Assembly: GCF_015704865.1 (NCBI RefSeq)
Contig: NZ_JADQTO010000008.1
Location: 27,231-91,230, forward strand
Reading direction: 5' to 3'
From: Actinoplanes aureus
GTDB lineage: Bacteria; Actinomycetota; Actinomycetes; Mycobacteriales; Micromonosporaceae
Length of the DNA: 64,000 bases
Position 1 is the first letter of the stretch. Every line of letters starts with the position of its first letter. Made by a program: the position numbers and the translations under genes. Shown piece by piece: positions 35,101-43,505 of this stretch. The notes under the pieces are model-generated. The model was given only the letters and a program-made list of their open reading frames with translations, searched no databases and was not told the origin of the DNA.

Positions 35101-35497
35101 GCTGGTCGCGGACGTCTGGGCGACCGGGTTGTCGCCGGAGACGCATCCGGCGCGGTTCATCCGCCAGGAGCTGGAGCGGGCGGGCGCGCTGCCGATCGAC
35201 ACGCTGTCCGGTGTGGAGGCGGGCACCCGGATCCGGGTCGGCGGGATCGTCACCCACCGGCAGCGGCCGGCCACCGCGGGTGGGGTGACGTTCGTGAACC
35301 TGGAGGACGAGACCGGGATGCTGAACGTGACCTGCTCACCGGGGTTGTGGCAGCGGTATCGGCGGGTGGCCCGGAGCAGCGCGGCCCTGCTGGTCCGGGG
35401 CCGGCTGGAGAAGGCCGAGGGCGTGCTGAACCTGGTCGCGGACCGGCTCGAGACGGTGACGCCGCCGGTGACCCCGGCATCCCGCGATTTCCGATGA
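32126..35497 (+). CDS. dnaE2: Error-prone DNA polymerase III alpha subunit DnaE2
   Basis: C-family polymerase that copies past lesions and causes damage-induced mutation with ImuB. The 1123-residue product has an N-terminal PHP domain (ELHCHTNFSFLDGASHPEEL, about residue 75), the palm with catalytic Asp residues in PDIDVDIESDRREEV, YCQGRGSAANSAVCY, a helix-hairpin-helix region, and a C-terminal OB fold (GTRIRVGGIVTHRQRPATAG). GTG start 6 bases after imuB, so it is co-transcribed and under the SOS box at 29127. It is too short for the replicative DnaE1. Confidence 0.95.
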   Translation: MVGFNNPDVPWSQLESTLSGRTPAGQRDLWTITDDQPVVDPLAIDGDGGDSPAWSRKREPYRAAPGLVRAENTTAYAELHCHTNFSFLDGASHPEELAEEAARLGLTGLAVTDHDGFYGVVRFSQAARELGLPTIFGAELSLGLSRPQGGEPDPEGVHLLALAHGHEGYARLARVISQAQLAGGEKGKPDYGDVEQVAEVLKDHVLVLTGCRKGPVPWALATGGIEKAGYELDRLVSLFGAPNVAVELTEHGDPYDSDRNDALFELAGSRGLEVVATNNVHYATPSRRRLATALAAVRARRSLDDMDGWLPAAGTAHLRSGDEMARRFAAYPGAVANAAMYGDGLAFNLDLVAPRLPDYPVPRGHTEMSWLRELTMDGARKRYGEHHPRAYAQIEKELRMIEDLGFPGYFLVVYDIVRFCRENDIYCQGRGSAANSAVCYALWITNVDSVRYNLLFERFLAPERDGPPDIDVDIESDRREEVIQHVYEKYGREHTAQVANVISYRPRSAVRDMARAFGFSAGQQDAWSKQIDRWGDVASADEDIPEQVIEFANEVQTFPRHLGIHSGGMVICDRPIIEVCPVEWGRMPGRTVLQWDKDDCAAVDLVKFDLLGLGMLSALHYAYDMIDDELDIATMPLDDAEVYEMLCRADSVGVFQVESRAQMATLPRLKPKEFYDLVIEVALIRPGPIQGGSVHPYIRRKNGLEPPRVPHPLMANALAKTLGVPLFQEQLMQLAIDVAGFDPAEADQLRRAMGAKRSITKMEKIKQRLYDGMATNGITGELADDLFLKLSAFASYGFPESHAMSFAYLVYASAWLKRYHPAAFCAALLNAQPMGFYSPQTLVDDARRHGVEVRRPDINRSDAAATLETTPAMRRKSEPGEPPHAWGIGGPAVREGLSSVRTIGTELAERIEEERKARGPYRSMTDLARRTGCSTAQLEALATADAFAGFGLSRREALWAAGAAALDKPDRLPGTATGTEAPTLPGMSEVDVLVADVWATGLSPETHPARFIRQELERAGALPIDTLSGVEAGTRIRVGGIVTHRQRPATAGGVTFVNLEDETGMLNVTCSPGLWQRYRRVARSSAALLVRGRLEKAEGVLNLVADRLETVTPPVTPASRDFR

Positions 35498-35498
35498 A

Positions 35499-35525
35499 TT
35501 GCACCTTTCACGGTGTACGGTGCAA
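35499..35525. promoter_or_regulatory. Inverted repeat TTGCACC-N13-GGTGCAA
   Basis: Perfect 7-bp arms (35499-35505 and 35519-35525) immediately after the dnaE2 stop and 23 bases before the next ATG. It could be an operator for the inhibitor gene or a weak terminator. Confidence 0.4.
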
Positions 35526-35548
35526 CCCGAAGCTCATCGGGGGGCACC

Positions 35549-35926
35549 ATGATCCAAACCATGATCGGACTTGCCGCGGTCTCGACGGCACTTCTGAGCA
35601 CTGCGAACCCGGTGCCGCGGCCATCCGCCCGCGCCGATCTCACCCTCACTTACACGGCTGAAGCCGGCTTCGCCGCGGCCGTCAAACTCACCTGTTATCC
35701 GACCGGCGGTGGCCATCCCAAACCGGCCGAGGCCTGCGCGACGCTGCGGCGGGCCGGGGCGGACCCGGGGAAGCTGGCACCGGGCGACTCCATGTGCGTC
35801 CTGCTCTACCAGCCGGTGAAGGCGGAGCTGAAGGGCGTCTGGCAGGGCCGGTCAGTGCAGTGGACGAAGACCTACGGCAACACCTGCGAGATGAACCGGG
35901 CCACGGGTGTCCTCTTCGACTTCTAG
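35549..35926 (+). CDS. Secreted subtilisin-inhibitor-like (SSI) protein
   Basis: A 125-residue secreted protease inhibitor of the Streptomyces subtilisin inhibitor family. The signal peptide (MIQTMIGLAAVSTALLSTA) precedes LTYTAEAG. Two disulfides are formed by the Cys in KLTCYPTGGGHP, ACATL, MCVLLYQPV and NTCEMN. The closing GVWQGRSV ... CEMN ... VLFDF matches the family. Aligned with SSI (MCPMVYDPV), the reactive site falls at Leu-Leu, so P1 is Leu and the usual P2 Pro is Val. A GGGGGG ribosome site supports ATG 35549. Confidence 0.85.
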   Translation: MIQTMIGLAAVSTALLSTANPVPRPSARADLTLTYTAEAGFAAAVKLTCYPTGGGHPKPAEACATLRRAGADPGKLAPGDSMCVLLYQPVKAELKGVWQGRSVQWTKTYGNTCEMNRATGVLFDF

Positions 35927-35934
35927 GTCAGGGC

Positions 35935-35940
35935 TAGTCT
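35935..35940 (+). promoter_or_regulatory. Putative -10 element (TAGTCT) for a leaderless methyltransferase gene
   Basis: TAGTCT ends 6 bases before the GTG at 35947, in the 20-base gap after the inhibitor gene. Confidence 0.35.
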
Positions 35941-35946
35941 GCCTGG

Positions 35947-36690
35947 GTGGAAACTGCATCTGCGCGTACCGGGAGGCCGGCTCGCACTGCGGCGGTCTGG
36001 GCGGTCCTCCGCCGGGAACTGGACCGGCACGCCGGTCGTGAGCTGACCGTGCTCGACGTCGGAGGTGGGACCGGTGGGTTCGCCGTGCCTCTCGCTGAGG
36101 CCGGGCACACCGTCACGGTGATCGACGCGAGCCCGGACGCGCTCGCCGCGCTGACCCGGCGCGCCGCCGACGCGGGCGTCGCGGACCGGGTGCACGCCGT
36201 GCAGGGCGACGGTGACGCGCTCGCCGCGCTGGTCGACCCCGGCAGCGCCGACCTGGTCCTGTGTCACTCGGTGCTCGAGGTGGTCGACGAACCGGCGCGG
36301 GTGGTGGCGGCGATCGCGGCCGCACTCCGGCCCGGCGGTGCGGTCAGCCTGCTGGTCGCGAGCCGCGCGGCCGCGATACTGGCCCGGGCCGTCAACGGCC
36401 ACCTGCGTGCCGCGTCCGCCCTGGTCACCGACCCGGCCGGGCGCGCCGGGCCGCGCGACACCCTGCTGCGCAGATTTGACGCGGCCGGCGCCGTCGCGCT
36501 GCTGGAGGCCGCCGGCCTGACGGTGGAGGAGACCCATGGGGTACGTGTGGTCACCGACCTGCTGCCGGCCACGGTGCTCGAGGAGGACCCGCAGGCGGTC
36601 CTGGATCTGGAGCTGGCGTTGAGCTCCCGCCCGCCGTTCCGGGACATCGCCTCCCAGCTGCACCTCTTCGCTCGCCAACCGGTCGGGTAA
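35947..36690 (+). CDS. Class I SAM-dependent methyltransferase
   Basis: A 247-residue methyltransferase with motif I LTVLDVGGGTGGFAVPLAEAG (about 30-50), the acidic VTVIDASPDAL, the GDGDAL segment, and SADLVLCHSVLEVV. It resembles SmtA/CmoA-type enzymes in plan, but no substrate can be given. The GTG follows a TAGTCT element. The phosphodiesterase gene begins 3 bases after its stop, so the two are co-transcribed. Confidence 0.85.
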   Translation: METASARTGRPARTAAVWAVLRRELDRHAGRELTVLDVGGGTGGFAVPLAEAGHTVTVIDASPDALAALTRRAADAGVADRVHAVQGDGDALAALVDPGSADLVLCHSVLEVVDEPARVVAAIAAALRPGGAVSLLVASRAAAILARAVNGHLRAASALVTDPAGRAGPRDTLLRRFDAAGAVALLEAAGLTVEETHGVRVVTDLLPATVLEEDPQAVLDLELALSSRPPFRDIASQLHLFARQPVG

Positions 36691-36693
36691 GCC

Positions 36694-37872
36694 GTGGACA
36701 CGCCCGAGGACGGCCTCCACCCCGACGCGCTCCGGACCCTGTCGCCCGCGTACGGGACGGGCAGCCTGGCCGACCTGCTGCCCAGCGTGTGCGCGGTGCT
36801 CGGCGTGCCGGGCGCGGTGGACGTCCTCGGCCTGACCGCCCGGCTGGACGGCATTGACAAGATCGGCGTGCTGCTCGTCGACGGGCTCGGCGCCTACCAG
36901 TTGCCGCTGGCCGCCCCGCACGCGCCGATCCTCGCCGATCTCGCCGCCGGCGGACGGGGTCACGCCGGCACGCTGACCTCCGGCTTTCCCTCCACCACCC
37001 CGGTCAGCCTGGTCACGCTCGGCGCCGGTGTGCCGCCCGGAGCGCACGGCGTTCTGGGGTTCACCGTGCGCCGCCCGGACGGCCGGGTGCTCACCCACAT
37101 CTACTGGGCGGACGATCCGGATCCGCGCGAATGGCAGCCGGTGCCGACCTGGATGGAGACCGCCGCGGCCGCCGGGGTGCGGGTCACCGTGGTCAGCCGG
37201 CCGGCGTTCGAGGGCAGCGGGCTCAGCCTGGCGGCGAACCGGGGTGGCGAGTACCTCGGTGCCGCCGACGGCCCGGCCGTCGCCGCGGGGATGCTCGCGG
37301 CGCTGAACGCGGGCCCCGGCCCGGCCCTCGTCTACGGCTACCACCCGGACCTCGACCACTTCGGTCACGAGGACGGGATCGGCTCGGACAACTGGCGCCG
37401 GGCGGCCCGCGGCCTGGACAAGCTCCTGGACCAGGTGGTGCACGAGCTCCCGCCGGGCGCCGCGCTGCTGATCGTCGCCGACCACGGCCAGCTCAACATC
37501 CCGGAGAACGGCCGGTACGACATGGCCGCCATCCCGGCGCTGCGGGACGGCGTGATCGGAGTCGCCGGCGAGCCCCGGGTCCGCTACCTGTACGCCGCCG
37601 ACGGCGCGCTGGACAGCGTGCTGGCGAACTGGCGCGGGGTGTTCGGTGCCGACGCCCGGGTGCTCACCCGGGACGAGGCGATCGCCGAGGGCTGGTACGG
37701 CCCGGTGACGCCGGCCCACGCCGGCCGGATCGGGGACGTGGTGGTGATCTGTCAGAGGCGGGCCGTGGCGGTCGCGTCCGGCTGGGAACCGGATAAGGCG
37801 GGACAGCTCGTGGCGTACCACGGCTCGGTCACCGCGGCCGAAATGACTGTCCCATTGCTGATCGTCCGTTGA
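36694..37872 (+). CDS. Nucleotide pyrophosphatase/phosphodiesterase-family protein
   Basis: A 392-residue alkaline-phosphatase-superfamily enzyme of the NPP type. Metal ligands and nucleophile are in order: LLVDGLGAY, the catalytic Thr in GFPSTTPVSL, YHPDLDHFGH, IVADHGQL and YHGSVTAAEM. No signal peptide is present, so it probably acts in the cytoplasm on nucleotide or phosphodiester substrates. GTG start 3 bases after the methyltransferase gene. The 281 bases after its stop hold no gene and lead to the DUF3040 gene. Confidence 0.85.
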   Translation: MDTPEDGLHPDALRTLSPAYGTGSLADLLPSVCAVLGVPGAVDVLGLTARLDGIDKIGVLLVDGLGAYQLPLAAPHAPILADLAAGGRGHAGTLTSGFPSTTPVSLVTLGAGVPPGAHGVLGFTVRRPDGRVLTHIYWADDPDPREWQPVPTWMETAAAAGVRVTVVSRPAFEGSGLSLAANRGGEYLGAADGPAVAAGMLAALNAGPGPALVYGYHPDLDHFGHEDGIGSDNWRRAARGLDKLLDQVVHELPPGAALLIVADHGQLNIPENGRYDMAAIPALRDGVIGVAGEPRVRYLYAADGALDSVLANWRGVFGADARVLTRDEAIAEGWYGPVTPAHAGRIGDVVVICQRRAVAVASGWEPDKAGQLVAYHGSVTAAEMTVPLLIVR

Positions 37873-38153
37873 GCCCGATCCCGGGTATTCTCGCCGATCT
37901 TGCGTATGGCCAGTTCACCGGCCGTGACCAGGGCCACTTCCACCCGTGATGGAGAGCCGTCACTCGGTCTTTTGGGGCGAACCGATCTTCCCGGCACGGA
38001 AAATCACCCGCACTCGGCCGTCGTCCCGCTTTCCGACCCGCCAACCCGCTCGTAGACTTGCGTGATAAGGCGGCCGACGGCTGCCCTGTAGGACCACACC
38101 TGCACCACCCCGACCCCACTGCGGGGCCGGACATGCGCCCGGGGAGGAATGCC

Positions 38154-38540
38154 GTGCCGCTCTCGGAGCACGAGCAGCGGCTGTTCGATCAGATCGAGCG
38201 GTCGCTTGCCGAGGACCCTAAATTCGCCTCGGCTGTGCGGGCCAACGACCCGCGATTCCATGCACGGCGCCGGCTCCTCATCGCCGCGTTCGTGATCGTC
38301 CTTGGTCTCGCCCTCGTCGTCTACGGGACCGTGAGTCAGAACACGCCGCTCGGCGTGGCCGGCTTCGTGGTCATGCTCGGCTCGGCGGCCTTCGCGATGC
38401 AGTCGCGACGCCGTGGCCAGGCGCCCGACCTGAAATCAGTCGGCGGCACCGCGACACGGCGCACACGGCAGGGCCGTAAGGGTGGACTCATCGACAGGCT
38501 CGAGGATCGGTGGCGGCAGCGCCCGGAGGGACATCGCTGA
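38154..38540 (+). CDS. DUF3040 membrane protein (Rv2169c-like)
   Basis: A 128-residue protein with the DUF3040 opening VPLSEHEQRLFDQIERSLAED, DPRFHARRR, then two hydrophobic segments (LLIAAFVIVLGLALVVYGTV and GVAGFVVMLGSAAFAMQ, about 40-85) and a basic tail. GGGGAGG lies before the GTG. In M. tuberculosis the homologue Rv2169c sits close to the dcw cluster, as here. Function unknown. A strong bidirectional terminator follows. Confidence 0.85.
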   Translation: MPLSEHEQRLFDQIERSLAEDPKFASAVRANDPRFHARRRLLIAAFVIVLGLALVVYGTVSQNTPLGVAGFVVMLGSAAFAMQSRRRGQAPDLKSVGGTATRRTRQGRKGGLIDRLEDRWRQRPEGHR

Positions 38541-38655
38541 CCTGCTGAGCCGGCGGCAAGCCGGCTCCCGACGAGGCGGCCGGAGCCGGCCGCCTTCGTC
38601 GTATTCCGGAGCGGTTCGCCGCACACACTCTCGATACGCGCTCGGGCGCGTCGTC

Positions 38656-38705
38656 AACAGCGCTGAGCGCCAGCCGAGCAATGTCGGCTGGCGCTCAGCG
38701 CTGTT
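38656..38705. terminator. Bidirectional terminator with a perfect 22-bp stem
   Basis: Arms 38656-38677 and 38684-38705 are perfectly complementary around a 6-base loop. It lies between the convergent ends of the DUF3040 gene (38540) and the transglutaminase gene (38717). Confidence 0.85.
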
Positions 38706-38716
38706 CGGAACGGACC

Positions 38717-41167
38717 TCAGCGGGCTCGGCTGAGCAGCCGCCGTGGGCTGAAGCGACTCAGCGAGTCCCGCATCCGGGTCATGGCCTCCGCCGTACGCGT
38801 GGACCACTCACCCAGCGCGAGCCGCCAGTTCAGCAGCACCGACGGAGGCAGCAGGAGAGCCTGCATCCGGGTCCGGAACGTGGCCGACCTCGCCACCCCG
38901 GAGCGGACCCGGCCGATGGCGGTGACGAGTTCCGCCCCCTGCAACGGCCGGCGCGCGTACCGGGCTCGTTCCTCGGCCGTGCCCAGCAGCGTCGCGGCCT
39001 CGGACGCGTCGCCGGCGAGCTCGGTCTCCCGGATCAGCCGCTGCGCGGTGTGCCGCGGCGTCTCGGTCGGATCGACCGGTACCCGGAAGTCGATCATCGT
39101 GTCGATCAGTTCGTCCCAGGCCGCGTGCGCGTCCGCGCGGGCGCGCACCGAGTCACTGGTCACCACGATGTCGGTGACCGTACCGGCCGGCCCGGGATCA
39201 CCGTCCGGTACGGCGGTGGCCGTCAGACCCGTGGTGGCCGAGTGCCGGCGGCGTCGCAGCAGGGCCCGGCGCATCGCCGGAATCAGCAGCAATGCGATGA
39301 CCAGAGCCACCCCACCGGCGATCATCGCGCCCATCCAGGATCCGTCGTCCGGGACGACGCCGTCGCCGGCCAGCGCGCCGCCGCCGTCGTTGCCCTGCTC
39401 CGGGCGTTGCGGCACGGTCGGCGCCGCGGACGACTCGGTGTCCGGCCCGGTGGGGCCGGCCGAGGCGGAGGCCGTCGGTTCGGGACGGTCGACGTCCTGC
39501 GCCCACGCCGTACGGGTGGAGCCGGCCACACCGGCCGCCGGCGTGGCGTCGAACGGCACCCAGCCGAAGCCGTCCAGGTAGACCTCGGTCCACGCGTGCG
39601 CGTTCTTGTTCGTGATCTGGTACGTGCCGTTGCCGACCGCGGTGCCCCGGGTGAAGCCGAACGCCACCCGGGCCGGGATGCCGGCGGCGCGGACCATCCA
39701 CGCCATCGCGGCCGCGTACTGCTGGCAGTAGCCGACCTTGTTCTTCAGGAAGGACGCGATGTCGGTGGCGTTGCCGCTGGACTCGGTGGCCACGTCGTAC
39801 CGGAAGCCGTTCTTCGCCGAGAACGATTCGTAGATCGCCCGGACCTTGTCGTACTCCGAATCCTCGTTCCGGATCAGCCGCGCGACCAGGTTCTCCACCG
39901 AGGGGTCGTCGGGCGCCTCGGTGTACTTGCGCAGCGGGTCGTCCCGGTCCAGCGGCTGGGCCGTCCGCAGTTGCGACCGGTTGTACCGCGCCCGCTGGTA
40001 GGTGAACGAGTACTTCTGCTCCCCGGTCGTCGAACGCCCGGAGAACAGCACCTGCTGGCCCGGGTCGTACGACCAGTTGCCCTCGAGGTCGCGCACCTCG
40101 GCCGGGTAGGTGTAGAGCGGCACCATGCTCTGCCGCAGCGCGTCGCTGACCTCCACCTCGGCGCGGAACTGGGCGAAGTTCGCCTGCGAGGCCGCCTGGC
40201 GCGGGTCGGGCAGTCCTTCGGCCAGCGACGGGCCGCGCGGGGACTCGTTGCTGAAACCGTTCGTGGTCAGGGCGTCGGCGACGGCGAAGCGCAGGTAGAA
40301 CGGCTCCGGCTCGTTCGTCGTCACCTTGATCAGGTTGACCGTGGCGGTCTGGTTGAGCTGACCGCTGAGCGCGGCGAACAGGTTGATCCGTCCGCCGCCG
40401 CCACCGCCGATGCCGGGACCGACTCCACCGCCGCTCTGGGTCCACCGGGAGAGCAGGCCACCCGAGACGGTCGGCACCGCCAGCGGCAGCAGCACCGCGA
40501 CGAGCACGCCGAGCACGCCCATGCGGCGCCCGGCCGCGGCGAGCGGGGACGGCTCCCAGACGTCGACGTCCCGGCCGTCGCCGGTGAAGCGGCGGCCGAA
40601 CCGGCGTACCCGGTCGACGTTGTCCGCCACCAGCAGCCACATGTAGCCGGCCGCGCCGATGATGAACGGGATCACCGGCACGCTGTCCAGGTAGACGGCG
40701 ACCGGGATGGAGTAGATCGCGAGCATCGGCAGCCCGGCCAGGGCCGGACGGCGGAACACCGCGGTCAGCACATCCACCAGGATGGCGACCGCGCCGATGC
40801 CGAGGACGGTGACGAAGTGCAGGCCGTCCCGGTCGGGGACCGGTACGCCGTACGACCGGGTGTCCTCGCCGGCCTGCCGGATCAGGTCCGCGAAGTGCGC
40901 GAACGTGGCCGGCTGCGGGATCAGGATCTCCTTGCCGCTCGGGAAGATCCAGGTGAGGGCGAGTGCGAGCCCCACGATCATGCACAGGATCTGCGCCCAG
41001 GTGGGGAACCGCAGGGTACGTGCCCCGACCGCGGCGCCGGCGATGAGCAGCACCGTGAGCAGGCTCTGCAGCAGCCAGGTCCACGAGTCGAAGATCGCCG
41101 AGAGTGGTGCGGCGGCGAGCAGGGTGGCGCCCGCCGCGACCAGTCCGAGACGTCGCCGGCCGGTCAT
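38717..41167 (-). CDS. TgpA-type membrane transglutaminase-like protein
   Basis: An 816-residue protein with about six N-terminal membrane segments (1-240, DUF3488 region), a Gly-rich linker (PGIGGGGGGRINLF) and an extracellular transglutaminase core. The catalytic triad is Cys in GYCQQYAAAMAWM, His in NAHAWTEVYLDG and Asp in VPFDATPAAG. A further membrane segment (about 650) and a C-terminal DUF4129-like tail complete it. It is the third gene of a MoxR - DUF58 - TgpA operon with 4-base overlaps. The class is linked to envelope processing, but the substrate is not known. Confidence 0.9.
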   Translation of the reverse strand: MTGRRRLGLVAAGATLLAAAPLSAIFDSWTWLLQSLLTVLLIAGAAVGARTLRFPTWAQILCMIVGLALALTWIFPSGKEILIPQPATFAHFADLIRQAGEDTRSYGVPVPDRDGLHFVTVLGIGAVAILVDVLTAVFRRPALAGLPMLAIYSIPVAVYLDSVPVIPFIIGAAGYMWLLVADNVDRVRRFGRRFTGDGRDVDVWEPSPLAAAGRRMGVLGVLVAVLLPLAVPTVSGGLLSRWTQSGGGVGPGIGGGGGGRINLFAALSGQLNQTATVNLIKVTTNEPEPFYLRFAVADALTTNGFSNESPRGPSLAEGLPDPRQAASQANFAQFRAEVEVSDALRQSMVPLYTYPAEVRDLEGNWSYDPGQQVLFSGRSTTGEQKYSFTYQRARYNRSQLRTAQPLDRDDPLRKYTEAPDDPSVENLVARLIRNEDSEYDKVRAIYESFSAKNGFRYDVATESSGNATDIASFLKNKVGYCQQYAAAMAWMVRAAGIPARVAFGFTRGTAVGNGTYQITNKNAHAWTEVYLDGFGWVPFDATPAAGVAGSTRTAWAQDVDRPEPTASASAGPTGPDTESSAAPTVPQRPEQGNDGGGALAGDGVVPDDGSWMGAMIAGGVALVIALLLIPAMRRALLRRRRHSATTGLTATAVPDGDPGPAGTVTDIVVTSDSVRARADAHAAWDELIDTMIDFRVPVDPTETPRHTAQRLIRETELAGDASEAATLLGTAEERARYARRPLQGAELVTAIGRVRSGVARSATFRTRMQALLLPPSVLLNWRLALGEWSTRTAEAMTRMRDSLSRFSPRRLLSRAR

Positions 41168-42468
41168 CGGGTCACCCCGCTCACGGTCTCGGCCATCGCG
41201 GCCCGGTACGCGAAGCCCTGCGAGCCCCGGCCCACCGAGGGCCAGAGCGCCGGCAGCGCGTCACCGTGCGCGACCGGCACCGATCGCCAGCCGCTGCGGA
41301 CCAGGGCGAGTGACGCGGCCGCGTGCTCGCGGTCGGACTCCTGCCGGTCGCCGGAGGAGAGCGGCACCCAGGTGGAGCTGTCGATGGCGAATCCGATGCA
41401 ACTCGCCCCGTTGCCGCGCAGCCCGCTGAGCAGCTCGGCCTCGGCCACCGTCAGCGCACCGAACAGGCCGATCACCAGCCCGCCGTCGTTGCGCCGCCGG
41501 ACCAGCTCGACCAGCCCGGTGAGATCGCCGGTCTGGGTGAGCTTGACGTCGGCCAGGGTGTCCAGGATCAGGCCCTCGCCGCCCGCCTCGGAGGCGTCGA
41601 TGTCGAGGCCGGTGCCGGTCACCAGCCGCAGCTTGTAGCCGGCCTGCCGCAGGTGGACCGCGATGCTGGCGGTCGCCGAGACGGCCCACTCGAAGCTGGC
41701 CGTCGGGCCCTCGCCCTGGTGCGCGTACAGCCGGGTGTCGAGCACCACCGTGGCCCGGCTCTCCCAGGGCTGCTCCTCCCGGCGGACCATCAGCTCACCG
41801 GTGCGCGCGGTGGACCGCCAGTGCACCCGGCGCAGGTCGTCGCCGCGCCGGTACTCCCGGGTCGCCGCGTCGTCCTCGCCGTGCACCGCGACCGAGCGGG
41901 CCCGGCTCTCTCCGGTGCCCGCGTACTCGCCGGCCAGCCGGACCCGGGGCAGCCCCACCACCTGCGGAATCACGGTCAGCCGGTCCACACTGGGGAACGA
42001 GCGGGTCAGCTCGCACAGCCCGAACGGGTCGGTGAGCCGCACCATGAGCGGGCCGATCGGGTACCGGCCTCTCACGTCGGCACGGACCGTGTACGCCACC
42101 GAGCTGGCCTGGTGCGCGCCGAGCCGTTCCAGCACCACCCGGGGCCGGCTGCCCAGCGCGTACGGCAGGCGGTCCTCCAGCAGCATGGTCCCGGTCGGCA
42201 GCCGGGACAGGTTCTGCAGGCGCAGGATGACCCGGGCGCTCGAGCCGACCGGAGCCCGGCCCGGCTCCAGCGACCGGGTGCAGGCCAGCTTGTACCGGCT
42301 GCGGCCGACGTACCACGCGGCCATCAGCGGCAGGGCGGCCAGCAGCACCGCGACCCGCAGCAGGTCGCGTTCGCCGAGGATGAGCGCGGAGACCGCGGCG
42401 GCGATCGCCGCGGCCAGGAACGAGCGGCCGCGCGTGGTCAGTCCCCGCAGCGCCTCCCGCATGCTCAT
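41164..42468 (-). CDS. DUF58 domain membrane protein
   Basis: A 434-residue protein with two N-terminal membrane segments (about 17-55) and a DUF58 domain with a von Willebrand A-like fold. Marks are the RRGDDLRRVHWRSTARTGEL signature near residue 210-230 and the strand WESRATVVLDTRLYA. ATG 42468 is chosen because it overlaps the moxR stop (ATGA), and its own stop overlaps the transglutaminase ATG the same way. It probably acts with MoxR as an AAA/VWA chaperone pair serving the transglutaminase (family knowledge plus context). Confidence 0.88.
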   Translation of the reverse strand: MSMREALRGLTTRGRSFLAAAIAAAVSALILGERDLLRVAVLLAALPLMAAWYVGRSRYKLACTRSLEPGRAPVGSSARVILRLQNLSRLPTGTMLLEDRLPYALGSRPRVVLERLGAHQASSVAYTVRADVRGRYPIGPLMVRLTDPFGLCELTRSFPSVDRLTVIPQVVGLPRVRLAGEYAGTGESRARSVAVHGEDDAATREYRRGDDLRRVHWRSTARTGELMVRREEQPWESRATVVLDTRLYAHQGEGPTASFEWAVSATASIAVHLRQAGYKLRLVTGTGLDIDASEAGGEGLILDTLADVKLTQTGDLTGLVELVRRRNDGGLVIGLFGALTVAEAELLSGLRGNGASCIGFAIDSSTWVPLSSGDRQESDREHAAASLALVRSGWRSVPVAHGDALPALWPSVGRGSQGFAYRAAMAETVSGVTR

Positions 42469-43505
42469 CGCCCCCGTGACTCGTACGACGTGCGGCCGTC
42501 GCGGGTGTCGTACGGATTGCGGGCGCGATCGTGCGGCAACGGCAGCCGGTGCACGATCTCGGACACGATCGCGTCGGTGGTACGCCGGTTGAGCTGGGCG
42601 TCCGCGGTCGGAATGATCCGGTGCGCGAGGACCGGCACGGCCAGCGTCTGCAGGTCGTCGGGGAGCACGTAGTCGCGTCCCTCGAGCGCGGCCACCGCCT
42701 TGGCGGTGCGCAGCAGCTGGAGGGTGCACCGCGGTGACGCGCCGAGACGGATCTCCGGCGCCTCACGGGTCGCGGTGACCAGGGCGATCGCGTACTGCTG
42801 GACGGCGTCCGCGGCGTGCACGTGACGCACCGTCTCGATCAGCCGGCGGACCAGCGCGGCGTCCGCCACGGCACGCAGATCGTTCAGCGGGTCGTGGTCG
42901 CCGTGCCCGCTGAGCATGGCGAGCTCGGCGCGGGGGTCCGGGTAACCCATGGCGATCCGGGCGGTGAACCGGTCGCGCTGCGCCTCGGGCAGCGGATAGG
43001 TCCCCTCCATCTCGATCGGGTTCTGGGTGGCCACCACCATGAACGGCGCCTGCAGTTCATACGTCGTGCCGTCGACGGTGACCTGCCGCTCCTCCATGCA
43101 CTCCAGCAGAGCGGACTGGGTCTTCGGCGAAGCCCGGTTGATCTCGTCGCCGACCACCAGGTTGGCGAAGACGGCGCCCGGCTTGAACTCGAAGTCGCGC
43201 GTCTCCTGGTTGTAGACGCTCACCCCGGTCACGTCGCTGGGCAGTAGGTCGGGCGTGAACTGAATCCGGCGTACCGAACAGTCGATGGAACGGGCGAGGG
43301 CCTTGGCCAGCTTCGTCTTACCGACGCCCGGCACGTCCTCGATGAGGAGGTGCCCCTCTGCCAGCAGAACCGCGACCGCGAGGCGTACCGTCGCGCTCTT
43401 GCCCTCGATGACCTGCTCGATGTTGGTCATGATGGCTTGCGTCGCGGCACCGAACTCGGCGCTCGTCAGCGGGCCTGCCGGCTCGCCCCAGGTCGGCGTT
43501 GTCAC
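42465..43505 (-). CDS. moxR: MoxR-family AAA+ ATPase
   Basis: A 346-residue ATPase. Walker A is EDVPGVGKTKLAKALA (about 53-67), Walker B is LVVGDEINRASPKTQSALLE, with sensor 1 in VVATQNPIEMEGTYPLPEAQ and a C-terminal lid domain. MoxR proteins are thought to mature or remodel partner proteins with VWA domains, here the downstream DUF58 protein. GTG 43505 follows a very strong ribosome site (GGAGGAGG, 3 bases away). It is divergent from leuS across a 227-base gap before the leader peptide. Confidence 0.92.
   Translation of the reverse strand: MTTPTWGEPAGPLTSAEFGAATQAIMTNIEQVIEGKSATVRLAVAVLLAEGHLLIEDVPGVGKTKLAKALARSIDCSVRRIQFTPDLLPSDVTGVSVYNQETRDFEFKPGAVFANLVVGDEINRASPKTQSALLECMEERQVTVDGTTYELQAPFMVVATQNPIEMEGTYPLPEAQRDRFTARIAMGYPDPRAELAMLSGHGDHDPLNDLRAVADAALVRRLIETVRHVHAADAVQQYAIALVTATREAPEIRLGASPRCTLQLLRTAKAVAALEGRDYVLPDDLQTLAVPVLAHRIIPTADAQLNRRTTDAIVSEIVHRLPLPHDRARNPYDTRDGRTSYESRGR

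Noticed and set aside
37873..38153. Small gene between the phosphodiesterase and DUF3040 genes
   Set aside because: Frames here are short, without ribosome sites or recognisable sequence. I see only a possible promoter (TAGACT near 38053).
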